Assembly (NCBI GenBank): GCA_963575645.1
Contig: OY754465.1
Coordinates: 46,836,401-46,900,400, forward strand
Source of the DNA: Xanthostigma xanthostigma
Taxonomy: Eukaryota; Arthropoda; Insecta; Raphidioptera; Raphidiidae
Reading direction: 5' to 3'
Length of the DNA stretch: 64,000 nucleotides
Shown: positions 19,102-30,214 of the stretch, piece after piece
Layout: each line of letters opens with the position of its first letter
Position numbering within the stretch: position 1 is the stretch's first letter
The notes under the pieces: generated by a model
What the model was told of the DNA's origin: nothing
Seen by the model: only the letters and a program-made list of their open reading frames with translations
Databases searched by the model: none
Position numbers and translations under genes: made by a program

Positions 19102-20639
19102 CTTTACGCATTTTCACGTGTTAAAACGTGTCATTTCATGATCGCTATACAGACATGAAAACCAGTTATTTTATAGGGGGATGTGCAAAAATTTAATTTG
19201 CATATTTGTTAGCTTTGTTTATAAGCAGTAATTTAAGATTTAATGAACACGAGTGAACCAATTAAGTAGACATGTATTCAGAAAATTCAATAGACGCAGT
19301 AAATTTATTTCAGAGTAGAAGCGCGCGTCTTTTTCTTCATCAGTGTCAGAACGCGTTACTGAAAACAGTTGAAAACAGTCTATTTCATTTCCATGAGGGT
19401 TTTCAAACTTGATGCATATAATACAAATGTTTGTTCCACTAAAGTAGCATTCCCTCTCATGGAGTGTTCACAAACGGCATTTCTAAAGCATGTACACATC
19501 GGAACTACTTTTTTAACATCTTTACTTAGCCCTCCTCCCCTATTGAGAAAAAATCGACGTTTATGGTGGGAACTTCGAATAATTCTATAGGCCCTACCGT
19601 ATCTAGAACGTGTATGCCATGTTCCTAAATCTTTACTAAGAAAACCGTATTTAAGTGATGACGTCGATTCTCGGATGCGCCATTCAATAGAACTTTTCAA
19701 CGCAAGCGTCGTCGCTATGGTTATGATCAAGGCTAGTTGATTACAGATGTTACCTCGTTCTTTGAATGACAGTTGGCTGTCCGCCATGCAATATTAATTG
19801 ACAAGTCCGCCAGATGGCCATCGTTCCCCTACTACTATTCAACGGGACGAGGTAACCTCTATAATAATAATAATAATAATAGCATACTTTATTCTTTAAT
19901 TCTAGTTACAGTGTAGTATATATAGTTTACTGAATTGGTTATGATCAATAGTTTCGGGTACTTTCGACGCAGTCGGTGATCCAATAACCCAATGTAAATA
20001 ATTTAGATGAAAACATTATTGACAATGCTAAATTAGTGTACAAAACAGTAGAAGAACCAACTTGCACTCAATTGAGACGTAGTCATGATCGGAAAAACTG
20101 GTTGAAGTAAACGAAAACTGATTGAAAGGCTAGTCCTATTTGTCATAAATCGTTGATTGCCCAAAAAATTATCATCAAATGCAGTGAAATACTTTTTTAT
20201 GATGTTGCTTCCATTATTTCAATAATATTTCTTATTTAATTACTACTTACTTTTTTCTCATTCAATCACTTTTCACCTGTCAATAAAAAGTGTCCGAAAA
20301 ATATGGAAGAAGTCGAGACATGCGCACAAAAACATTTCAACTATAAAATAGTTCATGCGACGCATGCATTGGTCATCCTTGTTTCTACTCTCCTTGCTCA
20401 GCCAACGTTTGTTGGAACGAAGTTCCTTATGGGACGTTATAAGTAGATATAAATGGAGAGAGCTAGAAAAATCTGTAACGAAAAACTACATGATTGTATA
20501 ATTACCTATTGTATGTATGTCCGTAGACATAGAAAGTTGTTTGGCACACTTATAATATAGGGCATGGGACAGGTCTTAACGGAGCTGGATTTTTGAATTT
20601 TGCTCATCCCAGAGGAGAACAAATTGAAAACAAAAAAGT
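19102..20639. other. Mostly unannotated; one 135-codon frame of doubtful status
   Basis: On the minus strand 19787-19380 holds a 135-residue frame beginning MADSQLSFKERG in good Kozak context (GCATGGCG). A GTAACA just after the codons for KERG could be a splice donor, so at most the first dozen codons might be a host exon. The rest shows no domain. A (TAA)n run lies near 19860-19880. Confidence 0.25.
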
Positions 20640-21000
20640 TTTTCCCTTATAATTCGCTCACTTTAGATCAAATCATTTCGGAACCTGCCTTAAACGAAAA
20701 CGAAGAAAATTTTACATAGATTTCATATAACAAAACGGGCAAATAGTTTTTTTATACATATAGAAAAACAGAAATAAACACTGTATATATTCGATTTTGT
20801 CTCATACATCGAGCACGCGGATCGATTGTCTCCGTCTGTCGCACACTGTGTTATGGACATTTAAAGATTGCGTATGTTCTGTCTTAAAATAAAGAGATCG
20901 CATTTGTTCAAAAGCGGATGCCATTTCCAATATCAGTCAGTTTTTTGACATTAATATTTTGTGAACGTCTTCTAACTTCACGATTTGTTATCAAACCTAT
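20640..21000. repeat. Interior segment of the common repeat without the TTGGTTGTCTG ends
   Basis: It contains ATAATTCGCTCACTTTAGAT, then TTTTACATAGATTTCATATA and CAGTTTTTTGACATTAATAT. 26820-27400 and 56440-56700 carry these in the same order, and 5980-6480 and 38160-38620 carry them inverted. It adds GTCTCCGTCTGTCGCACACT, seen otherwise only in the 26.8 kb copy. Confidence 0.65.
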
Positions 21001-21017
21001 ATAAATAGCGATGTCCA

Positions 21018-21093
21018 AGCAAGGTCAATGGTTCAGTGGTACAATACTTATCTGCCATGCAGGTGTCCCGGGTTCGATTCCCGATAGATGCAC
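21018..21093 (+). pseudogene. Degenerate tRNA-Gly(GCC)-like sequence
   Basis: GGTTCAGTGGTACAAT (A box), CTGCCAT with anticodon GCC, GGGTTCGATTCCC (B box) and GATGCA at the 3' end match insect tRNA-Gly. The 5' acceptor strand does not pair with GATGCA, several stem pairs of the anticodon arm are broken, and a few bases are inserted near the start. A T-run at 21101 could terminate Pol III. It is a tRNA pseudogene or a SINE head. Confidence 0.6.
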
Positions 21094-21860
21094 AACAAAT
21101 GTTTTTTTTTTAATTTTTTTAAAGTTGCAAATCACACGATTAATTTTTGATTATTAATCATATTATATTATTAGTAAACATATTATAATAAACCTACATA
21201 ATAAATAGCAAAAAGAACTTCGTTCCAACCGGGTGTTCCATGAAACCTCTCGTTTAGTAATTTATTGTTACTATGGAAACAATCGAAGCTTTTAGTTTAG
21301 AATGAATAATTTTTGAGCCACTATAAATTGGCTACTCTTTGCAGAAAAGTAGCTAAGAGAACTTTCCCCAAGCGGTCAGAAAATAATCATTTCGATTAAC
21401 TTGGTTCAGGACTATTCACTTTGTAGTTATGCAGTTGGCTTTACTTTAGCACAGACGTTTGTACATTTCAAACATATCGCGAATGTAAAGTGACACACAC
21501 ACATACATTCTTACATATGCATACAAGTGAAGGTGGTGCTTTACTCTTGTAGGTGGTGCCAACTGTCAGACATACAACATTCTTATAAGGGGTGCCAACT
21601 GCCAGACATATCGCTCGTGCATTTATCAAGTCACTGAGATTCGTCACTTTGACTTTAATTTAAAATCTTTCACGTTTCACAAACTGTGTACTCGTACATA
21701 TTATATTATAGAAAGAGCCTGAGGAAATGCAAACGGTGATATTTGTTAAGCTCAAGGTTTTTTTCTTCGTTTTTATTGACTTGATTTATATTCATTTTTT
21801 AATACTCTTATGTAATCCGATTTGTTTTTTGGTTTTTTTGAAAACCAATTAATGGGTACC
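21094..21860. other. No gene recognised
   Basis: GGTGGTGC and GTGCCAACTG.CAGACATA repeat once around 21535-21612. No long frame. Confidence 0.3.
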
Positions 21861-22244
21861 TAGGGCCGGATTTAGTATGGGGCCATGTGGTCCCGGGCCC
21901 ATAACGGCAAATTTTTAGGGGCGGCAAAACGAAAAAAAGACTGGCATTTGGGAAATAATATTACAGTACTATGTTTTATCTGGAACAAAACTAAAACTCC
22001 AATCCAGTTTTTTTTGTGAGTATGAGAGAGAGAGAGAAAGAGGCGGCTGCCGCTTCGCGTAATCTCGGGTTCATTCGGAAGGGAAAGGGGGCGCCGGCGC
22101 GTTGCCTCGGCTCCGTTCGGTGGAAAAAAAATATTGTAAATGTAAACTAGAGAAAATTTTGGTTGCGGTATAATGTGCTTTTCATTGTGGGCGGTTGTCA
22201 ATTTCGAGGGGCTCATAGACGCAAAATATGTAGATCCGGCCCTG
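21861..22244. mobile_element. hAT-like MITE
   Basis: The ends TAGGGCCGGAT and ATCCGGCCCTG form terminal inverted repeats of the (C/T)AGGGCCGG type common in hAT elements. The interior is GC-richer (GGCGCCGGCGCGTTGCCTCG), with a GAGA run. A 114-codon minus-strand frame spans it but ends at the inverted repeat and is unlikely to be functional. GGGTACC lies just left and again just beyond the right end. Confidence 0.65.
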
Positions 22245-22260
22245 TCAGACAGGGTACCTG

Positions 22261-22680
22261 CAGGAGCGGATCTATGTTTCTCAGGACCTAGGGCTTATTG
22301 AAATCCAACGAGGCCCCATTTTTTTTTGTTAAATTAATAATTTTTAAATTGAGGTTTAAGAAATTATTTTTAAAAAGCAGAGATGAAACTTGGCGACGCA
22401 ACCAAACAAATAATGTTATAAATTCATCAAAAAAATGTTAAACTTTCACAAAGATCACCCAAAAGATTGTCTAAATTCACCAAAAAAAATGTCAAAATAA
22501 TTAAAAAAATTGTAAAAACTCACTCGTGATAATGATAATAATAATTATTATTTTTTACTATACGATGAGTGGTCACTGTTAATGAAGAAGTATTGAAAAT
22601 TTATGCCGAAAATTTAATTTTTGTGGGCCATTGACACTAGGGGTTCAGGGCTTATTAGTCCCTTTGCAGAACCGCTCCTG
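22261..22680. mobile_element. hAT-like MITE with 8-bp target duplication
   Basis: The termini CAGGAGCGG and CCGCTCCTG are inverted repeats. They are flanked by GGTACCTG (22253-22260) and GGTACCTC (22681-22688), an 8-bp duplication with one mismatch, as expected for hAT. The interior is AT-rich and non-coding. Confidence 0.7.
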
Positions 22681-23214
22681 GGTACCTCTATGGCTTTAGA
22701 GTATATGTTGTCGTAAGCAAGTTTCAAATTTATAACAAATCCTTATAATTATGCAATTTTTATGATTAAATAATAAATTTATTTTTTATTTTTTATTTAT
22801 TTATTTAATTTAATTAAATACAATTAATACAAATAACAAATACAAATTGATCACAGTAGCTTTATATGGTTAAGTGTTTCCTGCCCAACTTGACGATGCC
22901 AGTGCTAGGGCAGGACTCATATTGTAGCTGTGCAGACCAGATTTTTTTTTTTTTTTTAGATATTTACTGTTATAATTGATATCACAATGTTTTTTAAGAG
23001 CTTCGATTAAAACTTTTTTTTGTTTACAGAAAGTTTGTAATTGAGTACAATCATTTAATAAGAATATATTTATGCAGGATTTTTCCAGTGTAGGTATAAT
23101 TGATCTGAATAAATATCGAATTAATAAAAAATACCAAAATAGTATGTGTGAGATGTACACATTTACACACATATATATATTTTTTGTTTATCTTAAATAT
23201 ATAAAAGGAAACCG
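22681..23214. other. No gene recognised
   Basis: AT-rich. The 100-codon frame on the minus strand at 22870-23172 runs through a T-homopolymer and shows no domain. Confidence 0.3.
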
Positions 23215-23710
23215 TGATTGACTGACTGACTGACTGACTGATCTATCAACGCACAGTTCAAACCACTGGACGGATTGGGCTGAAATTTGGCACAAAGTTA
23301 TTATGACGTAGGCATCCGCTGTGAACGGATTTTTGAAAATACAATACCGAAAAGGGTGAAACGGGGGTTCAAAATTTGCATGGACAATCGACGCATTGGA
23401 CTGGGCACACAGATAGATATTATAGATGTATCAATTCGAAAATGCGCAGGATTACTCCTGTCAACAAATAAACACGTGTTTCATGCTTTTTTTAGAACAA
23501 CCCCTTTAGAGGGTGAAAAGAGGTAAATAGTCTAAAAATCTACATTGTTGCCATTTTCAAGGTTTGTCAAGACGTTGATCACGTGAACGTCATCAATTTT
23601 GAAATTTATTAGGGGGTCTACGTTGAGAAAGGAGTAACTATTCCAAATTATAGCAATGCATCCGAGTCTCGTCTCAATCGCGTGCGAAGCCGCGGGTAAC
23701 GGCTAGTTTA
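23215..23710 (+). repeat. Arthropod interspersed repeat beginning with (GACT)n
   Basis: It begins with five GACT units, then CAACGCACAGTTCAAACCAC and TGACGTAGGCATCCGCTGTG. It ends GCGAAGCCGCGGGTAACGGC and TAG. I know this as a widespread insect non-LTR-derived or satellite-like repeat. The 79-codon frame inside it is not a gene. Confidence 0.65.
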
Positions 23711-23914
23711 TGCATGTATTTACTAAAAACATATAAATGTGTGTATTTCGTTGAGTGTCAGCGCATGCGTGATATAAACCGCTGTAGAAAATAATTTCGA
23801 AAGAAGTCTTCCTTTCTCGCAGGTTTTTTTTTCAAGCTAAATACGGTTAATATGATCGATTTAACACTAGAAATATTTTAGTAAGCAATTATTGCACATT
23901 TTTATAGGCTGTTT

Positions 23915-24136
23915 TTAAACGTTGCACAAACATGTCAGTATCAGGTTAAGAGGTGTAATGTCAGTCTGACTGCACGACATAATGTAATTCCCGTCAGCCA
24001 CGTCTATCTCCTTTTCGGTCTCATTCTCGTCTTCTCTGCTCTGAACTCTTTCACTTCGTCTTAAAGAAGAGCCGCTTGTGCTGCCTGTTACAACGTACAA
24101 CTCGACTTCTTTGCCTTGCCGTCGCGTCGTTTCCAT
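23915..24136 (-). CDS. Uncharacterised 73-codon frame, possible host 5' exon
   Basis: It starts METTRRQGKEVELYVVTG in favourable context (GACATGG). It has a charged Ser/Glu/Arg-rich composition unlike translated AT repeats, and its DNA is less AT-rich than its flanks. No domain is recognised. The last part (from about residue 52) looks non-coding, so the true exon, if any, may end earlier. A chance frame is the main alternative. Confidence 0.22.
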   Translation of the reverse strand: METTRRQGKEVELYVVTGSTSGSSLRRSERVQSREDENETEKEIDVADGNYIMSCSQTDITPLNLILTCLCNV

Positions 24137-24269
24137 GTCTCGGTTTGTTTTACTTTCCGACGGTGCTTAAGGCTTCCTTCAGTGTTGACGGGGCTTCTAC
24201 TTATGTTACGTAGATATGCGCCTCGAACAGACACCGTTTGAAACTCTATCCGATGCTGCAACGTAGTCT

Positions 24270-24690
24270 AAAGGTCGATTCCCACGGAGCGTGATTTCGT
24301 AGACAAGCCCGCACCGACGCACGGTGGTAAAGCTGTAGTGACTCATCCGATCCACAGCAAGTCGTTAAAATCGAAGGTGTGACGCGGTTTTTTTTGGTTT
24401 TTTTCCCAAAGTGCGTGATTTCGCAGATAAGCCCGCACCGACATACCGTAAGAAGAGTATTGTCTGTATAGACGCAGACTCGTCCGGGCGTGTGATCCAC
24501 AGCGAATCGGTAAAATCAAAGGTATGCTGCGGGCTTGTCTGTGGTCATGATCACTTTCCACGGTGCATGATTTCGCAGACAAGTCCGCACCGTGGGAAGG
24601 GTATTGTCCGTAGCGACGCAGACCCGTTCGATTCACGAGTTGGTAAGGCCAAAGGTGCGGTGCATGCTTGTCTGTGATAGTCCGTGTTGG
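24270..24690. repeat. GC-rich tandem repeat, about 3 units of 130-150 bp
   Basis: CGTGATTTCGTAGACAAGCC, CGTGATTTCGCAGATAAGCC and CATGATTTCGCAGACAAGTC begin successive units near 24289, 24413 and 24566. Each unit then has CGCACCG, a TTGTCYGTA-like phrase and GGTAAAATCAAAGG-like text. Several overlapping short frames on both strands arise from it. Confidence 0.75.
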
Positions 24691-25192
24691 CGCAGACGAG
24701 CGACTCTATTTTGTCGCCGACATGGATGCAGTAGGTAATAAGATGAATTGGTCAAACGATTTAATTTTCGAATTTTTAATGTTTACCAATCGAGCCATAG
24801 TTACCTATAGCATTCGTAGACAGCAGAGTATAAAAATAAAAACTATTCATTTGATGCTTGTAATCGAATTGAAATGTATTTTTGATTAAGTAATAATCAT
24901 GCAACAAGAACTGCAGCTGCAGCAATACCTACGTTATCTTTCACTGTGAATTTTGAAAAGGCAAAATTTATGAACGGATCGTTCCACACCTTGTAACCGC
25001 GCGGACCAACACGCATCGTGAGAAGAACCCAGATTCTGTACATGATCGTTCGTGGACCTCTAAAGTGCTTTGTGCATTCGGTAAAATCACGTACCGTGCA
25101 CGGGAACCGACCTGTAGAACGTAGAGTTGTTCACGAACTACTACGTATTCATATTTGTTGATATACGTCCCGATTCTATCTCTATAGTCTTA
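24691..25192. other. No gene recognised
   Basis: Mixed-composition spacer between the tandem repeat and the large palindrome. Confidence 0.3.
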
Positions 25193-26211
25193 TAGTCCAA
25201 GAGACGGCTGCAGAAAATGTGTCGTCATAAGGTGGACGAACTTAAAAATTAGAGATGATAGTTAAGACCATAATTAAGAAAGATCGCTAAGGTTGCCTGC
25301 GAAAATCCTGCCGAAACAATGTTTTTTTTAATTTGTTTATCAGTTAATAGACCATTGAAGTTAGCTTTTGACAAGGACAAAATTAATAACAGAAAACAAA
25401 TGATGGGGAAGGGAAGAAACTGCCGTCAGAAATACAGAAACCAAAAATTCAAATGCGTAAAAGGCCGGAGGGCTGTGGGGGGTGCATTTTAAGGGTCAAA
25501 CGCGGTTTTTCGTTATTTCCGGTGAAAGTTGACCTCCAATCGAAAAATGTTGTATGGCAATGTTGTAGGTATTAAAAGGATCTACAACTTTTATGAATAT
25601 AACTTTTTCACATAACCTTAAAGATTCAAAGAAATAATGAAAAAACCGTGTTTTTCGTTTTTAATTTTTTTTTTCATGAAATTTTCAGGAGACTTACCTT
25701 TCTATGTCCTAAATAAGCTGTAATTTGCAGGAGAAAAAAATTAAAAACGAAAAACACGATTTTTTCAATATTTCTTTTAATCTTTAAGGTTATGTGAAAA
25801 AGTTATATTCATAAAAGTTGTAGATCCTTTTAATACCTACAACATTGCCATACAACATTTTTCGATTGGAGAACAACTTTCGCCGGAAATAACGAAAAAC
25901 CGCGTTTGACCCCTAAAATGCACCCCACACAGCTCTCCGGCCTTTTACGCATTTGAATTTTTGGTTTCTGTATTTCTGACGGCAGTTTCTTCCCTTCCTC
26001 ATCATTCGTTTTCTGTTATTAATTTTGTCCTTGTCAAAAGCTAACTTCACTGGTCTATTAACTGATAAACAAATTAAAAAAACATTGTTTCGGCAGGATT
26101 TTCGCAGGCAACCTTAGCGATCTTTCTTAATTATGGTCTAAACTACCATCTGTAATTTTTTCGTTCGTCCACCTTATGACGACACATTTTCTGCAACCGT
26201 CTCTTGGACTA
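25193..26211. mobile_element. 1.0 kb fold-back palindrome, arms of about 480 bp
   Basis: It begins TAGTCCAAGAGACGGCTGCA and ends TGCAACCGTCTCTTGGACTA. The two halves are reverse complements with scattered substitutions and a few small indels (x pairs roughly with 51404 minus x). The loop of about 57 bp lies at 25675-25731 and contains ACTTACCTTTCTATGTCCTA. Nothing is coded. This is the structure of a fold-back DNA element or a very large MITE. I cannot name the family. Confidence 0.88.
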
Positions 26212-26611
26212 TTATATTGGGTACTCATTTTTTTAAGTTTCGAAGTTAATTATCCGATTAAAAAAACAATTAAATAGTACAATACACCACAAGGGCCGAA
26301 AGTTTGATATTCTTGCACTGCGCGTCATGATGCCCGAGTCTTCGCCTCCGGCAACATGACGCGCAGTGCAAGTAAATCAAACTTTCGGCCAGTGTGGTGT
26401 ATACTATTTTTCTTCATACCTCGGTCATAAGTACGTTTATTAAATATATTAATTAATCAATTACTTATTATTAATATAAAACACAGATAAATTTCAAGCA
26501 AGCAGCTTTGAGGTTATACGTAAAAACACGCTGATGTTTGCGACTATTAGCTAAAATGTAATAGGGTTGCTATGGAAACGACATCTAAACAACAGTTGAT
26601 ATAGGTTATTT

Positions 26612-28117
26612 TTAGGGTTCCGTACCCGAAGGGTGCTCAAACGGGACCCTATTACTAAGCCTCCGCTGTCCGTCTGTCTGTCCGTCTGTCTGTCAGCGGG
26701 CTGTATCTCAAGAACCGTAATTGGTAGAGAGTTGAAATTTTCACAGAGTGTGTATTTCTATTGCCGCTAGAACAACAAATAATTAAAAACCCCCCAAAAC
26801 TCCCAAAAGAGGAGCAAACTAAGTTTTTTGCTTATAATTCGCTCAATTTAAATCAGATCGTTTCGAGACCTGTCTTAAACGAAAGAGGAGAAAATTTTAC
26901 ATAGATTTTGTATAACAGAATTCGTCGAAACACTTTTTTTGTACAGCTTTATATAGAAATATAATGTATAAATTCAATTTTGTCTAATCCATAGCATACA
27001 CGGAGATCGTCTGTCTTCGTTTGTTGCATAGTGTACTATGGGAATTTAAATATTGCGTATGTTTTGTCTTAAAAAAAAAGATTGCATTTGTTCAAAAACG
27101 AATGTCATTTCAAATATTAGTCAGTCTTTTGACATTAGTATTTTTTTGCAACGCCTTCTGAGTTAACGATTTGAATAACTAATTTTAATTATTAGAACAT
27201 ATTGCTTTGACAGATGCAAACGTCATTTTTTACATTTTTTACCATTCCAACACCATGGATGAGCGGAATGAAACCAAATTTTGGGAGGATGTTTGATATG
27301 CAAATATGAAGAGGCCTATTGTTTTTCAGAGACGTCGGCGCAAGCGCAAAAGAAATATATATTATAATGTTGTTTTTATAAGATAATAGTATACTTTTCA
27401 TAAAGGCGTATTATTTTGTTTTACAGGAGTTTTGTAAAATAAATTTTTGAAAAAAATCGGCGCATGCGTAGAAGAAATATATACTATAAGGCTGTTTTTT
27501 ATATAATAACGGTATACTTTTCATTACGGTTTATTATTCTATCTATGTTTACAAAAGTTTTGTAATTTTTTTGGGAAAAATTGGCGCATGCGCAAAAGAA
27601 ATATATGCAATAACGTTGTTTTATATAATAATGGTATATATTTCATAATGGTTTATTATTCTATTTTAAAAGAAAGTTTTGTAAAAAGTTTTAGGGGGAA
27701 AGGCGGCGCATGCGCAGAAGAGATATGTGCTATAACATTGTTTTTATATAATAATGGTATACGTTTCATAATGGTTTAATATTCTAAAGTTTTGTATTTT
27801 TTTTTTTTTTGGGGAAATCGGCGCATGCGCAACAGAGATATTTGCCATAACGTTGTTATTTGATATAATGGTATATTTATCAAAACCTTATATTATTTTA
27901 TTCTACAAGAAATTTTTGTAAAAAAAGTGTTTATAATATAAAAACGCCGGGGTGATATATGTAAAATTTGACGCCTTGAAATTCTTGAACTACTTGCATA
28001 CTCCCACTGGTTACATATTGTTATAGCGCCTCTTTTGTTTCTTTTACAAAAGTATTTAAAAAGTACATAGTGTACGGAACCCTTCGTGTGCGAGTCCGAC
28101 TCGCACTTGACCGGTTT
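26612..28117 (+). repeat. Lepidopteran-type element nested in the snapback MITE
   Basis: It starts TAGGGTTCCGTACCCGAAGG and CCTCCGCTGTCCGTCTGTC and ends GGAACCCTTCGTGTGCGAGT then CCGACTCGCACTTGACCGG. These ends are, from memory, among the most abundant repeats in moths and butterflies. The interior from 26820 carries the common repeat segment seen at 20640 and 56440, plus a minisatellite. TTATTT-like sequence on both sides may be the target duplication. No open frame. Confidence 0.7.
27400..27900. repeat. Minisatellite, about 5 units of 100-125 bp
   Basis: Each unit has CGGCGCATGCG(C/T)A.AAG, ATAACGTTGTTTT, ATATAATAATGGTATAC, a CATAATGGTTTATTATTCT-like phrase, then AAGTTTTGTA and a T/G-run. 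Single or double units recur at 35215-35300, 56828-57030 and 58535-58620, so the expansion is local to this copy. Confidence 0.8.
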
Positions 28118-28270
28118 TATTTCTCTTTACTACGGCCCGAGCGTACGTACTTCCCGCTTCAGTGTATGTAATCTCACCAATGCGTAAATGTTAGACTTTC
28201 TGCTTTACAATTGATGCCGAAAGTATGTACTTTTGATCGAGGTATGAAGAAAAAAACACTGTTTCGAGCC

Positions 28271-29174
28271 AAAGATATTTTCCTGTTAACGATCAATGTA
28301 AAGAGTAAGCTAGTTACAATTGTTCAATAATTTGCATCTTCTCTGTTCATTTTTTTTTATTGGTAGAAACATTCCTCACAGAAAGTGGTGTGAGAACGCG
28401 ATGTTAATTGTAGGTAACAGGGCGACAGTGCAGAATTTCAAAGAGTGGTCTGCACATGAGATTTATTCAATCTGTACGTGTTCAGCTTTTCTAAGATAAA
28501 CTGTATTAAAAATGCATCTAGAAATGTAGTTGACTTTTTTTTATAGCGTAACAGTCAATTCATCTAAATTTTCCATAAGACATCCTTCGTTTTTTAGACT
28601 GAAACTAGAGGCGTATATTTTACCTATAGCACGGTGCACACATTTACGCAATTTTCGAACACATTCTGCACGCACCTTTTCTGATTTCGCGAAAATATAT
28701 TTACATTTATTTGAAAAAGTTTCCTTCAGTCGTCGAATTCAATATTTCAGACGATGAAAAAACTAAGTTGAGCTTATTTAGGTCGTCGAGTTTTGCAAGC
28801 ATTCCACTGTCAGTCTATGGAAGTGTTTGTATTTGTACATAGCTGCACGGTGAAAATATTCTTAAAAATGTATATATCGCCCCCCTTTTTCTTAGGTAAT
28901 TTTCTGTAGGTGGCCTCATGCACAGAAAGAAAACACAAATATGGCATTTGGGAATAGAAAGTACACACTTCTATATATAGCCATACACAGAACGAGTACC
29001 TGTATACAATTTTCTACTACATGTTTTGCTATTTGGATAGTCTATACAGACTGATTTAGAATTAAGAGCATGTCCATTTTGAACCAATTGTGGATGGCAG
29101 CGATTTTGATCAGAATAAACAAAATGCTGTATTACATTATGGTGAAATTGATAACTATGACAGTTTTTAAGTTG
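28271..29174. other. No gene recognised
   Basis: AT-rich; short frames at 28530-28757 and nearby have no domain. Confidence 0.3.
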
Positions 29175-29255
29175 TAAAATTTTATATAAAAGAGATGGAC
29201 AAGTGCGAGTTGAACTCGTGCCCTGAGAGTTTCGTACCATTATAACTTTTTGACA
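29175..29255. repeat. Fragment of the lepidopteran-type repeat end
   Basis: CAAGTGCGAGTTGAACTCGT and TTTCGTACCATTATAACTTT resemble the end of the element at 26612-28117 (CGAGTCCGACTCGCACTTG), with further decay. Confidence 0.4.
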
Positions 29256-29329
29256 GTTACTTTGCTGAGGTTAACCATTAACAAATTTAATAAAAACTGT
29301 TTGTCACGTAATAATTCCACATTTATATA

Positions 29330-29450
29330 TTATATAAAATTCTCGTGTCACGATTTTGGCCGCGCTAATCTCCGAAACCAATGAACCAATGTAAATGAGT
29401 CTTGCTTGGTGCAACGTACACTATAGGATAATTTTTATTAACTATTTTGT
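29330..29450. repeat. Interspersed repeat, partner of 50268-50400
   Basis: Both begin ATTCTCGTGTCAC(G/A)ATTTTGG and CGCGCTAATCT.CGAAACCA and continue to CTATAGGATA(A/G)TTTTTATTA. This is a common arthropod repeat type. Confidence 0.65.
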
Positions 29451-29470
29451 ACACTATTATGGTGTTTTCT

Positions 29471-29650
29471 CAAAAAAACTGTTTTGGTGACATGTAACGA
29501 CATCTGATAGATTTTATTCAAAGCTATTAGTTCAGTAGCAAACAAAAAACTGTTTTGGTACCAAGTAGCGACATCTGATATAATTCGCTCAAAGCTATTA
29601 GTTCAGAAGCAAAGTTGATAGAATTTACTCAAAGCTATTAGTTCAGCCGT
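29471..29650. repeat. Tandem repeat, 71-bp period, about 2.5 units
   Basis: CAAAAAACTGTTTTGGT recurs 71 bp apart. AGCTATTAGTTCAG occurs three times (29522, 29594 and 29634), the last in a shortened unit. Confidence 0.85.
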
Positions 29651-30214
29651 CGGGCCACAATCCTAATACATTTTGCAGGATTATATCTATCGCACCCGGG
29701 TCTTTATTTGTGCTGTGAGACCTTCCTTCGTGCTACATTTCAAGATTCTAAATCGGTCGAGTAAGCCACAAAATTTGTCATTTTTGAAGTGAAACTTTTT
29801 TAGGCGTGCTAGGGGAGTGTAACATTCTGGTAAAAAGAACAACGTTTTTTAAACTAAAATATTCAATTCTTTGTTCAATTTGTACAATTGATACAGAATT
29901 CTAGTAATCAAATCATTACTTAATATCTACGAGTATTACTTAAAGTAATACATTACAGGACCTGGATCAGACGAAAAGTGAAACGCTTCTCCTTCTCCGA
30001 ATTCAATGGGCAGTTGAGAGAAAAGAGTGAGAGATTCCTTTCTACTCTCTACACTTTCGGTTGAGTCTGAAGTACAAAAAAATGTAACGCAGCAGTTTCC
30101 GATAGTAAATCTCGATGTGAACAAAAAACTGCCTACTTAAACTTTTTTTGTATTTAGTATAATACACAAATTATTCTTTGTTTTCATTTTCGATAAACAC
30201 AGTGTATATTACAA
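29651..30214. other. No gene recognised
   Basis: A 62-codon frame on the minus strand (29936-30124) has no domain. Confidence 0.3.

Larger units (their letters stand above)
26270..28270. mobile_element. Snapback MITE split by a nested repeat
   Basis: The left part, 26270-26605, has a hairpin (CTTGCACTGCGCGTCATGAT with its inverse), then CTTCATACCTCGGTC and GCAAGCAGCTTTGAGGTTAT. The right part, about 28118-28270, has the GTACGTACTTCC.GC hairpin and ends GATCGAGGTATGAAG. 31520-31890 has both halves joined, which proves the interruption. Confidence 0.78.

Noticed and set aside
19380-19787. 135-codon frame as a full gene
   Set aside because: No domain, no conserved-looking composition beyond the first codons, and overlapping frames on the other strand. 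Only the first dozen codons might be a host exon.
21018-21093. Functional tRNA-Gly gene
   Set aside because: The acceptor stem and several anticodon-arm pairs are broken, although both promoter boxes survive.
21872-22216. 114-codon minus-strand frame
   Set aside because: It lies wholly inside the hAT-like MITE, includes the inverted end and encodes no known domain.
24270-24690. CRISPR-like array
   Set aside because: The repeats are long, imperfect and contiguous at 130-150 bp with no short unique spacers, so this is a eukaryotic tandem repeat.
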